From Aplectana chamaeleonis (lineage: Eukaryota > Nematoda > Chromadorea > Rhabditida > Cosmocercidae), in contig JAPDOI010000038.1 of assembly GCA_029168955.1 (NCBI GenBank), positions 771,001 to 835,000 of the forward strand: a stretch of 64,000 nt of DNA, written 5' to 3'. Positions 10,976-20,674 of this stretch are shown here, piece by piece. How positions within the stretch are numbered: position 1 is the stretch's first letter; each line of letters begins with the position of its first letter. Under the pieces are notes generated by a model. The model ran no database searches, was not told the origin of the DNA, and saw nothing but the letters and a program-made list of their open reading frames with translations. The position numbers and the translations under genes are program-made.

Positions 10976-12100
10976 AAAAACCGAAACTGCAAAATCACAA
11001 AATTCGCCAAGAGTCAATAATTACGCTTTGTCGAAATTTTCCGCTGACGCTATCATCTGGATCGTAAGTGAATCAAATATCCTGCCAACTCCTGCAGGTT
11101 TGGTTGCTTACATCAAAGTAAATAGAAGCACTCAAAAATGCCAAGTATTGAAGATTATTACTGAATTACAGCTTACATTTCTTTCGCAAATGAGCAGTCT
11201 TTGACCCAAGTGGAAGGTATTGTTAGATAGAAAGGAATCTGTGCTTTTGATATGTATACTTAGCCGAAGGACCAACACTGAATGTTTTATAAATTGTCGT
11301 CAAAATCAAGTGGCGAAAAACTTTCGCTACAACCTAGAAGATGTCGGAACAGGTCAGGTTCTGCGACCGGCGATAAACTCTGCAAACTAGATAGAGGAAG
11401 ACTTGGGCCTTTGGATGCTAGACCACACTTCAGTGAACTTCACAGACGGACGAGGAATTATTCGCCGACCCACAATCAGTGCATACCCTTCCACACTAAT
11501 CATTTGCTGTGAACGCAGGAAAGGTCACTTGAAAAGTCCGAGTGAAATTACGCCAGTGCGACCTGGGAACGGTAGCACGTTACTCCGACCAAACTGTTAG
11601 AAGAAGAGCCGGCTGGCTGCCACGCCGTGTGGCTATTTGTCAGCCTACCAAGTATTCGTGACGGAATAATTAATGCGTAGTGTGCGTGTGTGCTGCGCGT
11701 ACCTCAACATTTAGCCTGTCTCACATACACGATGATCTGACGCCCGAAACCTGTTTTGAACTGCATAAAATTTCAGTCTCGCCACTCCACTGGCCGTTAT
11801 TTCAGCCGCTTACGTTGTTTCGTGGAGTCTCTTGCTGCTCGTGGACACTGTACATATCACTTTGCTTTTTTCACGTACTGTTGCATTAGTAGGACTACAG
11901 CAAAATTTAGATGGGTGTGATCACTTGCTGGAAAGGTTGAAAGGTTGAGATGCCCTTTGGAATAATTCACATTGTGTGAGTGTTCCACTTACTCTTCTCA
12001 TTGAGTTTCAAACTAGACGTGTTTTTTTTAACTTTATGTGGGACAGTTCAGAAAAATCGATTGTGTAAGTGTTTAGATTATGAGCTTCTTCTTCTGGGTA
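10976..12100. other. No supported gene
   Basis: Short frames only. I looked for exons with flanking splice sites and found none that join to a recognisable protein. Confidence 0.35.
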
Positions 12101-12103
12101 TTA

Positions 12104-12346
12104 CCTCAGGCGATTCTTGGCCCTGAACCGCACCGAACAGCAATCGGAGCCGCCTGACAGTTCGGCTCGTTCTCCTAATCTCCGGGCCACTGCTGTGCTG
12201 TTCGGGCGAACTGTAGCAGCCCGGACAGTAACAGCGGCGGCGCGTAAAGCAACAACAGTGGCTCGGACAGCACCAGAAGCCGACCCACAATTTGGGAGAA
12301 CGAGCCTAACTGTCAGGCGGCTCGGGGCCGAGAATCGCCCGAGACG
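12104..12346. mobile_element. GC-rich palindromic element
   Basis: The left arm (CTCAGGCGATTCTTGGCCCT, then CCGCCTGACAGTTCGGCTCG) is mirrored by the right arm (GAACGAGCCTAACTGTCAGG, ending GGCCGAGAATCGCCCGAGA). Related arms occur near 31200-31445. Frames open on both strands here are shadows of the palindrome. Confidence 0.65.
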
Positions 12347-12483
12347 AGACTTCTCCTTACTGAATATTTGATTCTCCTTTGTCGTTTTGACGCTTTTGTC
12401 AAACCTGGGGCGGCATGCATACACGCCTACATACATACAGCCGGCATGGACCCTAGTGATACTTTGCGTTCTCTATTGAGCAC

Positions 12484-12541
12484 TGGCCAAACTCGGTGCC
12501 ATATGCTATATATAACATGGGTGCACCGAGTTTGCGCCAAC
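12484..12541. repeat. Short hairpin, GGTGCACCGAGTTTGCGCCA type
   Basis: TTGGCGCAAACTCGGTGC-type arms face each other around an AT-rich loop (TATGCTATATATAACAT). The same hairpin is at 20943-21003, and a single arm is at 2566-2588. Confidence 0.7.
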
Positions 12542-13257
12542 CTTCAATATTGAACACAAAGTGTTACTGGAATCCATATCGACTGTCAGAGGAGGTAAAG
12601 GAACTGCTCTGCCTATTAACTAGTGCTTCTTTTATTCGCACCCCGATGTTTTTGAAAACCATGCCATGGATTTTGTGGTTATAGTCCCGTGTGTCAATCA
12701 TCCGTGTTCAAAATTTCCTAAGTGCCTGAGAGATCTAAAGACAGGGTTCACAATAATCTTCAATTTTGAGAATTTCCGCTAAATTGATTGAGTGACCCCC
12801 TGTAGAATTGAAATGACGAAGAAATCGAGAAAAAAGCATCAGAAAATCACGAAAGCTCTACTCTCACCCCGTCTCTTCATGTCTAGCCGGGAGAAGTGAG
12901 GCTTATGGGACTCATCATGTCGAGACCGACCGCTCCGCTGCTTCCTCCACCCGGACTTGAATGAGCAAGATAGGCTTTAATTGCATCGTACAGTCAAGAA
13001 ACTTGTTGCCACCTATCGACGGCGTCTAGCGCTTCTCTCATTCTCCTCACTTGACTAATTTTTTACTAACAAGCGGTCGTTTCGATGGACAGCAGTTCAC
13101 AGGGATGTGAAAATCAGGCTGAGCCGAATGATTCGAAGACTCCTTCGTCGTCCTCGACGCAAGAAAGTGGCGAGGTGCAGTTCTACATTAGATTCGTGGT
13201 GCTTACTGTTGCAACAGGAAAGATTCATCTTATGCACTTTCTGAAGCTGTGATGCCC

Positions 13258-13458
13258 GTGCAAAACTAGTTGGGGGAGGGGCACTCAGGATTCATTTGAA
13301 AAATGGATGATACCGCTTCCGGAATTCAGAGTATTTCCATGGAGTTCCATGAAAACGACTATTAACGTTATGAAGCATCTAATATCAACACAAATTTTCG
13401 ATTCCATGAATGAATCATTTCATTTTCTCATGTGCCCCCCCCCAACCAGTTTCGCACC
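13258..13458. mobile_element. Miniature element with G-run terminal repeats, copy 2
   Basis: Left end GTGCAAAACTAGTTGGGGG; right end CCCCCAACCAGTTTCGCAC, its inverse with two changes. The interior contains ATGAATGAATCATTTCATTT-like sequence. About 200 bp, non-coding. Confidence 0.78.
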
Positions 13459-13619
13459 GTGATACAAGCACGCTCATGCCGATCATTTTTTCCGCAGGGC
13501 TACCGTAACCTCCTTCAAAAATTTTCCAAGTGTCAGCTTGGTTATGAGCACATCGTAGTAGCCAACAAACGTGTTTGCACGATTTCGACCTCCTCAGCCA
13601 CTTCCCAGTGGCTTCTCGA

Positions 13620-13690
13620 GGAGAGCGGTGTGTGAATGAATGCATACCGCTCCTCTGCGCTTTTATACCCCGCATGTTATGAGCGTGTGT
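13620..13690 (-). promoter_or_regulatory. TATA-box plus hairpin module, copy 1
   Basis: Read on the - strand: GGGGTATAAAAG, then GCAGAGGAGCGGTATGC and an imperfect hairpin ending CACACCGC. The same order of TATAAAAG, GAGAGCGG and hairpin recurs at five other sites in the window. Promoter function is inferred. Confidence 0.45.
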
Positions 13691-14089
13691 TATCGTTCGT
13701 TATCATGTTTTGTTCAAGAATGGTTACGGTATCCCTGCGGAAAAATGATCGGCATGAGCGTGCTTTTCACCGTGATATGTAGACTCTGTTTCATTTTAAG
13801 TCAACTCATGTTTTCGGTTATCACAGCGCAGAGCGCTGGCTTTTTCGTCGAAACCTCCTTATCACTAGTTACATTTCACCGAGGCCCACCGCTCCGCTGC
13901 TGGTGATAATCAAAATCAACAGGTCATTACGGCTGTACCAGAGCTTACATGGACACGTAACTTTTGAAGAATGTAGGTATGGAGCTTCGGGAAGGATGGC
14001 TCATTCTCGTCACGGCTCTTTGAATTTCTAAATTTTTCTTCGATTTTGTTATATCTTCTGGTGGTGCTGTTTTTCTGCATTCTAGACCC

Positions 14090-14165
14090 TACAACGGTGT
14101 GGGAATGAAGACACACCGCTCTCCACTTCTTTTATACCTCTACTCTTTATCAACTAATTATCAAC
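14090..14165 (-). promoter_or_regulatory. TATA-box plus hairpin module, copy 2
   Basis: Read on the - strand: AGAGTAGAGGTATAAAAG, then AAGTGGAGAGCGGTGTGT, CTTCATTC loop and CCACACCG. The stem lies about 20-30 bases downstream of the TATA box, where transcription would be expected to start (inference). Confidence 0.5.
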
Positions 14166-14252
14166 AATTTTGTTTACGAGAGCCATCCTTCCCGAAGCCC
14201 CATCCCTTCATTCACTTTTGAAAGCTTACATTATACAGTCGGCATGGTACCT

Positions 14253-14696
14253 TTTCTGAGAGTTTTAGCCGAGAAATGGCCGCGGAATTCCTGCTTGCAT
14301 CGTGATGGCCGCGAAATAGCCGCCAAATAATGCTCGCCGCGAAATAGCCGAGAAATAATGCTCTCCAGGCCGATATACGGTCATTCCAAAAGCATGATTC
14401 AGATTTCAGCACCTCCGTCGGTTCTATTACCCATGTTTGAAGTACACGAACCTCGTTCAGCTTACGGAGGCCCCGCCCAACCGCTGGCGGCCCCAGATGG
14501 TGGCACAGCGAACCGGCGTTGGTTGTGTTTTGATTACTTTTGTTTACTTCTAGCTATTTCTCGGGTAAATCTCGGCTATTTCTCGGCTGCATCTTGTCCG
14601 TTCAAGCCGAGGAATAGCCGCGATATAGCCGGGAAATAGCCCACCAGGAGCCGCTGCGGAGCTTGGGGGGCTATTTTGCTGCCAAAACTCTCAGAG
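14253..14696. mobile_element. CTCTGAGAG-ended element with GCGGCTATTTC subrepeats
   Basis: Ends are TCTGAGAGTTTTAGCCG and its inverse GCCAAAACTCTCAGAG. The interior is built of GGCTATTTCGCGGC-like words in both orientations. A TTTGAAGTACACGAACCTCG block is shared with copies at 14748 and 26749. Non-coding. Confidence 0.75.
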
Positions 14697-14747
14697 TAGC
14701 GATACTTTGCGTTCTCTACTGTAGGTTGGCGCTTACTCGATGCACTT

Positions 14748-15055
14748 CTCTGAGAGTTTTAGCCGCGAAATAGCCCACCAGGCTCCGCAGCGGCTCTTGG
14801 TGGTCTATTTCGCGGCTATTTCTCGGCTTCTCACGAAACGAGCAAGTAGCCGAGAAATATCCGGAATATAACCGAGAAATATTTAGAAGTAAACAAAATT
14901 TACCAAGACGCAACAGTCGCCGGCTCGCCGAGCCACCTAGGGTCGCCAGCGGTTGGGCGGGGCCACCAGAGGCCGAACGATGTCAAGTACCTCAAACTTG
15001 GGTAATTGAATCGACGGAGGTAATGACTTCAATCATGCCTCTGGAATGCCTAGTC
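14748..15055. mobile_element. CTCTGAGAG-ended element, right end lost
   Basis: It starts CTCTGAGAGTTTTAGCCGCG and follows the 26749 copy through AGTAAACAAAATTTACCAAG and CCTCAAACTTGGGTAATTGA. Similarity ends near 15055 without a terminal inverse. Confidence 0.68.
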
Positions 15056-15096
15056 CCTAGTCTGTTTAGAGCTTGAGCCGCATACCTCTGGAGAAG

Positions 15097-15195
15097 GGCG
15101 GTGTGTTAATATAACACACCACTCTTCATTTCTTTTATACCCTTCCCTTTATCAATCGGGTATCATCAATTTTTTTTTACCAAGAGAATTTTGTG
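15097..15195 (-). promoter_or_regulatory. TATA-box plus hairpin module, copy 3
   Basis: Read on the - strand: AAGGGTATAAAAGAAATG, then a GGTGTGTTATATTAACACACC hairpin split by a short loop. Downstream GCCACTGGCACAAAATTC matches the same flank in the 17245 and 50660 copies. Confidence 0.5.
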
Positions 15196-15324
15196 CCAGT
15201 GGCAATTCATAATTGTCTGTTTTTGAATGCTTTTACAAGTTCAGAAACATGAAAAGAAACATGAGCCTCTGGCAGCATGAATGTAGGTATGGAGCTTCGG
15301 GAAGGATATCTCCCGTGAACAAAG

Positions 15325-15420
15325 CTGCTGGTAACCAATTAATAAAGAGTAGGGGTATAAAAGAAGTGGAGAGCGATGTGTCTTCATTCACTCACCATTC
15401 TTCTCCAGGGATGAGCAGTT
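15325..15420 (+). promoter_or_regulatory. TATA-box plus hairpin module, copy 4
   Basis: AGTAGGGGTATAAAAGAAGT, GAGAGCGATGTGT, then CATTCACTCACC. It is followed by TTCTTCTCCAGGGATGAGC, which resembles the sequence after the 50660 copy. Promoter role inferred. Confidence 0.5.
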
Positions 15421-16319
15421 GAGCATCTGCTTGGACTAGAATGTAGGGTAACAACACCACCGGTTGTGAAGATGTAACAAAGTCGAAGTAAGAGCTTAGA
15501 AGTTTAAAGAGCCTTGGCGAGAATGAGCCATCCTTCCCGAAGCTCCATGCCTACATTCTGGCAGCATCTAGAAACCTTTTTACTGGAGTAGAATGTCTAA
15601 TCCAAATCAGTATCTACAGAAATTTTGACAGGCATGGGGGCGATTCGAATCACCGCAGAAAAATGAAAAACATTAGAATATAGTTCCTGGGCAAAAAAGA
15701 ATACATACCATAGAGGTTGACAGTAAAAAAACGGCTAAACTATTTCTGTTACGGTTTACGAGACCACTGAACACAAGTTTATAATTTGCCACCGGCACAA
15801 AAATTCTCTAAGAACGATTCTAGTGTGCTGGCGGAAAGCCGATACCGTAATCCCTGCCGTAAAATTAAATGCGTCGCTGCTGTTGGTTGCGGACAATACA
15901 ACTGAATTGACGGCACCTAACAATTATTCATCTATTGCACTTCTTGGTGGCTGGAATTGATAAACGAGCCGTTTTTTTTGTAAAATGAGCCAGTTTAAAG
16001 TTCATCAAAATCCGGTTCTTCTAGAGATTCAGGTACAGTACTGAATATAGCAAGTGCTGAGGAATTTCATTCAAATTATACCAATACAAGTGCCATTATC
16101 AGTATTCAAGCTGCATTCAGTTTCTCATGCAGTTAAGAGAAACGAAAGCTCGATGAATCAAGTGTGTCATGGGCATGAATATGGGAAGCACTGATTTCGA
16201 GCTACTTGTTATCAAATTTTTGAGTGAAATGAGAACAGATATGCTGCAATATTCTTCGGATATTTCTGGGTTACAGTGGAGAAAGAGTGATACCTGTTCC
16301 AGAAATCGATGAATTTTAG

Positions 16320-16874
16320 ACAGAATTATAAAACTCAAACCGCAGATTTCATCCACAGTAACCCAATAGACATAAGAATGAAGGAACACATCTGCATCCC
16401 ATTTACAACCGTGACAAAATGTGGGTTGGTGGATTATCATGCTCCTTGGAAGCAATTCACACCGATACTTGTGGAAATTGGTTCTACATGACTGTTTGGT
16501 GAGTGTTGTCGAGAGCAGCAGTTGGGAAGCGTTGAAGTGCAGGAAGTTGGGCAACAATTGAAGTAGGTCAGGCTCCGGTAGAATTCAGAGCTTCACCCAT
16601 AAGGGCCTAATGGGCTATCCTATGCAGCAGTAGGGGAAAGCTGCAAGTCTTCCAACTTGACGAGTACCTCGATGTGAAAGTCCTTAGTGTACCGAACGCT
16701 CATACGAAACCTTATTTCATGAAAACTGGAATGAATTCCTTACACGGAACACGACATCATTCCAACGACCAGCGCTTCATCATGACGATAAATGAATGGA
16801 ATTGTTTTCAATACTTTTATCATGTCCATTGGGTTACTGTGGAAAGAATCTGCGGTTGAATTTTATAATTTTGT
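16320..16874. mobile_element. Family D inverted-repeat element, uninterrupted copy
   Basis: Ends are CAGAATTATAAAACTCAAAC, continuing CGCAGATT, and the inverse AATCTGCGG...TTTTATAATT. The inner parts of the arms (CACAGTAACCCAATAGACAT against ATTGGGTTACTGTGG) also pair. This copy has no large insertion and serves as the empty site for the nested copy at 49949-51932. Non-coding; the open frame at 16117-16557 (-) is not a gene. Confidence 0.8.
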
Positions 16875-17244
16875 GAATTTTAGCATGAATCTGTGAAAAC
16901 AATTACTGATAACGCTATCACACATCTGATACTGACAGGGACTTTCAATATCAAGCATGAATTTTGAGTGGTTCTTTAATAGGCGCAAAATCACTAGTCG
17001 CCGTCATTTCAGTTGTTTTGACTGCAACCAACGGCAGTGACGCATTTAATTTTACGGCAAGGATTACGGTATCGGCATTCCGCCAGCACACTAGAATCGT
17101 TCTTGTCAAAATTCTCACCAGTGTTGTAGATTTTCTTTTCAAAGTTTTCCATGTTATGGGCTCGATATTGTGATAACATTATCGCCGGTGAGGCTGTTTC
17201 CGTTACCCCTCGCCTGTTCACAGCTTCAGCCGCTTTCCTCTTCA
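16875..17244. repeat. Repeat shared with 50790-50880 and 15840-15900
   Basis: It contains the GGATTACGGTATCGGC block, found in reverse at 15840, and the TATCGCCGGTGAGGCTGTTT block, found in reverse at 50830. It appears to belong to the same mobile unit as the TATA/hairpin module that follows. Confidence 0.5.
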
Positions 17245-17365
17245 GAAAGACGGTGTGTGAATGAAAACACACCGCTCTCCATTTCTTCTATACTCTACCC
17301 CTTTCAATTGGCTATCATAAATGTTGTTTACCGTGAGAATTTTGTGCCGGTGGCAATTTATAAAT
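17245..17365 (-). promoter_or_regulatory. TATA-box plus hairpin module, copy 5 (TATA box decayed)
   Basis: On the - strand, TTGCCACCGGCACAAAATTC is followed by a mutated TATAGAAG, GAGAGCGG and a GGTGTGTTTTCATTCACACA hairpin. The order and spacing match the copy at 50660. Confidence 0.5.
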
Positions 17366-17673
17366 GTCTCCACTGAACCGGAGAGGATCTTATTCGTCTC
17401 TCTACCAATACTATGGAAACTACTGGACAAGAATTACCGAGCGGTGCTGATTGCCAAAATGGAATATAATGCTTTCAGAACTAACCTGAGAAGTCAAGTC
17501 GGTCTGTCTAATTGCGGTCTGACATGGATAGGCAACTGAAATTATCATTTCATGCCCTTACTGCAATTGGTGCCGTTCGGTATTTGTACTTTACTGTGAA
17601 AATTATTGAAAAGCATCGTACCTTTCCGGCTTTCTAACTCTTGACTGCTATTTGAAGGGCGTAGTGTTCAATA

Positions 17674-18879
17674 CCAGGTTGTTCAATAAGTTTCGTCGTT
17701 CGATAAGAGAGGGCGTTGCTACTAGCCCAATTTTTTTTTGTTTTGTTGGTACACTCTTCATATGAACGTATGTGAAGTTTTAATTCAATCTGTCTATTCA
17801 TTCTTTCTTTTCAAGCCATTTAGTGTCGCCGTGTAACAGCAATGGAAAAGTTGAATATCGCGCGGTGATAAAATTCCTATTTTTGGAAGGTATTAGAAAG
17901 ATGGGTTGCTGAATTTAAACGTGGTCGTAGAAGCCTTGAAGACGATCCACGTGAAGGACGTCCAAAAAGCGCATTAACACCAGAAATCATAGCCAATATA
18001 TAGGATATGGTTTTGGAAGATCGTCGACTGACTGAGAGGGATTTAGTAGAGGCTCTACACATCTCATTAGACAGTACGAGCCATATCTTAAGTGAAATTT
18101 TGGGTTTTAGAAAGCTGTGTGCACAATGGGTGCCGCATTCGCTAACAATGGAACAAAACACATTCGAATGCGACTTTCTCAGCAACATTTGGAGCGTTTT
18201 AATTAGGATAAAGTGGATTTCATGCGTAGATCATCACTATGGATGAGACTTGGGTCTACCACCATGATCCTGAATCAAAACAAGAGGCTAAAGAGTGGTG
18301 TGAACATGGCTGTTCGGCTTCGAAACGAGTTCGGGTCCGGGAATCGACCAAAAAGGGTATGGCATTAGTTTTTCGGGATGCGAAAGGAATTCTGGTTGTG
18401 GATTGCTTGCAAACTGGTTGAACAATTAATTCTGAATATTATTGCAAACTTTTGGACCAGTTGAAGGAAAAAAATTCGTGAAAAAAGACCCGGTTTGCAG
18501 GAGCAAAAATCCTTTTTCATCAGGACAATGCACCGTGTCACAAGAGTATTTTGACAATGGCTAAAATCCATGAATTAAAGTTCGAATTGTTGGAGCATCT
18601 ACCGTATTCACCAAATTTGGCCCCCAACGACTTCCATTTGTTTCCAGAACTCAGAAAAGTTCATGCGGGGCAAGCATTTCTTATCAAAAGAAGAGGTCAT
18701 AACGGCTGTTGAAGCGTATTTTGCAGACCTTCTCACTACAGGGATGCGATCCACAGATTGGAGGATCGTTTGAGCAAGTGTATTAATCTTCAGGGAGATC
18801 ATACGGAATGATAAAGTGTATTTTGAGTCATAGAATTATGTTTTTCTTATTTAACGACAAAACTTATTGAACAACCTGG
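17674..18879 (+). mobile_element. Mariner-family transposon copy 1, defective
   Basis: Terminal repeats CCAGGTTGTTCAATAAGTTT and its inverse lie exactly inside TA dinucleotides (17672-17673 and 18880-18881). This is the standard mariner target duplication. The length of about 1.2 kb is near that of complete mariners. The encoded transposase is broken (see the pseudogene entry). Same orientation as the antiporter gene downstream, but outside it. Confidence 0.93.
17840..18815 (+). pseudogene. Mariner transposase pseudogene
   Basis: Pieces of a mariner transposase appear in order across several frames: VEYRAVIKF at the N-terminus, then FKRGRRSLEDDPREGRPKSA, RRLTERDLVEALHISLDSTS and a WVPHSLT motif ending the DNA-binding half. 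In the catalytic half come MDETWVYHHDPESKQ (first Asp), HQDNAPCHKS (second Asp) and YSPNLAPNDFHLF (third Asp). Part of the helix-turn-helix region after FLFLEG seems deleted, and stops and frameshifts interrupt the frame (for example a stop before DMVLEDRR). Cut-and-paste transposase by family; this copy cannot be functional. Confidence 0.9.
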
Positions 18880-19281
18880 TAAATGATGCGAGTAGTCAAA
18901 CATTCCAACTTGGTGTGCACGTACAATCAGATTTCATGGGTTAGTTCGCAGATGCGAAAATGTCTCTGATCACAGTAGACACTTATTTGTTGCCATAGGT
19001 GTTAGGTTGCCGATTCTCAGTTGTTCCGAGTGGACAGATTAGCTTAGGTACCCATGATCTGGCCCCCATCTGTCTAATTGCTGAATTATCCACCAAGTCT
19101 AATAGCGGATGGAAACTAGCGGGACCGTGCCGTTCAGTGATAGATAACGGTCGTCTTCATCATGACAAATATGGATGATAGGACCATCTGCTTGGAAAAC
19201 TTATAGAGCATAAGTGATACGCATTCTCTATGTTGGTTTTCATCATGCCCAGGTCCAGATTCTCTTTTCTGTTCTGATAGA
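18880..19281. other. No supported gene
   Basis: Unassigned spacer between the mariner and a miniature element. Nothing recognised. Confidence 0.35.
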
Positions 19282-19401
19282 CCGGGATCATACTTCCGGC
19301 GACCAGCCACAGCGACAGTGCATATCAGGCATATTGATTTTCGTTCGATATCGATGACAAATATTTCTTCGCGTGGTCCATCAGTGGAAGTATGGTCCCG
19401 G
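19282..19401. mobile_element. Miniature element with CCGGGATCATACTTCC ends, copy 1
   Basis: The ends CCGGGATCATACTTCCGGCG and the inverse GGAAGTATGGTCCCGG enclose about 90 bases containing GACAGTGCATATCAGGCATA and TTCGATATCGATG. Copies: 38902-39026 and, with a nested insertion, 46939-47257. Non-coding. Confidence 0.8.
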
Positions 19402-20640
19402 CTTTGAACAGTTCTTTTTCTCGTCCATGTGCCTCCCATTAACAATCGAATCTCGGCTGCGTCAATTTCACACTCCAAATTTTCAGAGTATTTCTATAGA
19501 AGACGTAGACGACGACATGGTTGGCTCATTGCGAAGGAGTCAATTTGTGGAGACTGCGATAGTAGTGCTCAGAAATAATCATGTATGGATTTCAGTCGTA
19601 AGAACCTCCCGTAAATGGCGAGAACCAATGCTTTAATACACTCATAGTACAGTTCTGCTTGTTGACTTGAAAAGATCAAGTGAATTAGTGAATACAGGGT
19701 GTCTATTAAGTGTTATCGTTCACACATACGTACTTGAAACAGTGTCTCATGAAAAATCGATTGTTAACTGGACTGAAATATAAAAAATCCGGTAAACGAG
19801 CTGCTACTTCACGCCTGTAACGCTCAAGGAGAATACATGAGAATACATACATCCTTTATACCAGATCCTCGGAAAAGAACTAGTAACTCTGCGGATACTC
19901 GAAAATGGTTGTTTTTGTTCCAGACCTAAGCAGTAGTCAACTTTCATCGGCATCTCAAAAAGTGGTAGACACTTAATAGCCACCATGTACACTGCGTTTT
20001 GGTCGCCTTCATTGTGCAAAAGGGGGGGGGGGGGACGAAGAGAGCGGTCTAATTACGATCACTTTCCTTTTTGTATCCTTCCCCTGATGACAATAGAATT
20101 TGGGTCTATTGTTTTGGAAAACTTTCCCCAACTAAGAGGAAGTGGACACATAGAGCTCCAAGGATCATGCTCCCCAAAATCAATCGAAAGCTATCATTTG
20201 TTCTCCAGTAGCAATATTTCTGTAGTGTCGCATCGAAAATCGTCCACCAATAATTGTTTTAGATCAACTTCCTGATTACCTCATTTCTCATTCTGCTGGC
20301 CGCCTACTTCACAATACTCGCAGCATTTAACCGGAATTTCAGTGAGTTACATATAGACCTCATTGAGCAATCTTAATGCTCTACCTGTGCAAATCGGTCT
20401 TGTCCCTGACTGATCCGCTCTCGAATATAAAGGTGGAAACCAGAGAAGGTTTCTGTTATAATGACCTCAGAGAATAAGCTAGTGCTCACAATAGTAACAC
20501 AACGTATGGCTTGTTCGACTGACGAGAAGTGTGTCGACAAATGCCGTTCGGACAGGAAGACCTTTCATTTGCGTATTATGGAAATTGGCTTGTACCATAA
20601 AGGGGGGAAGAGTTATACAGTATTACATATACAGATTTTT
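19402..20640. other. Upstream region of the antiporter gene; no exon proven
   Basis: A run of 14 G (about 20023-20036) is the only low-complexity feature. A TTTTTTTCAG at 20635-20644 looks like a splice acceptor directly before the first recognised coding block. A 5' exon may therefore lie here, but none could be identified. Confidence 0.35.
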
Positions 20641-20674
20641 TTCAGTTCACCCATTCACCGCTGATAATGGCAAT

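Noticed and set aside
16117..16557. 146-residue open frame on the - strand
   Set aside because: It runs across the left arm of the family D inverted-repeat element, has no motif, and its equivalent in the second copy is not open.
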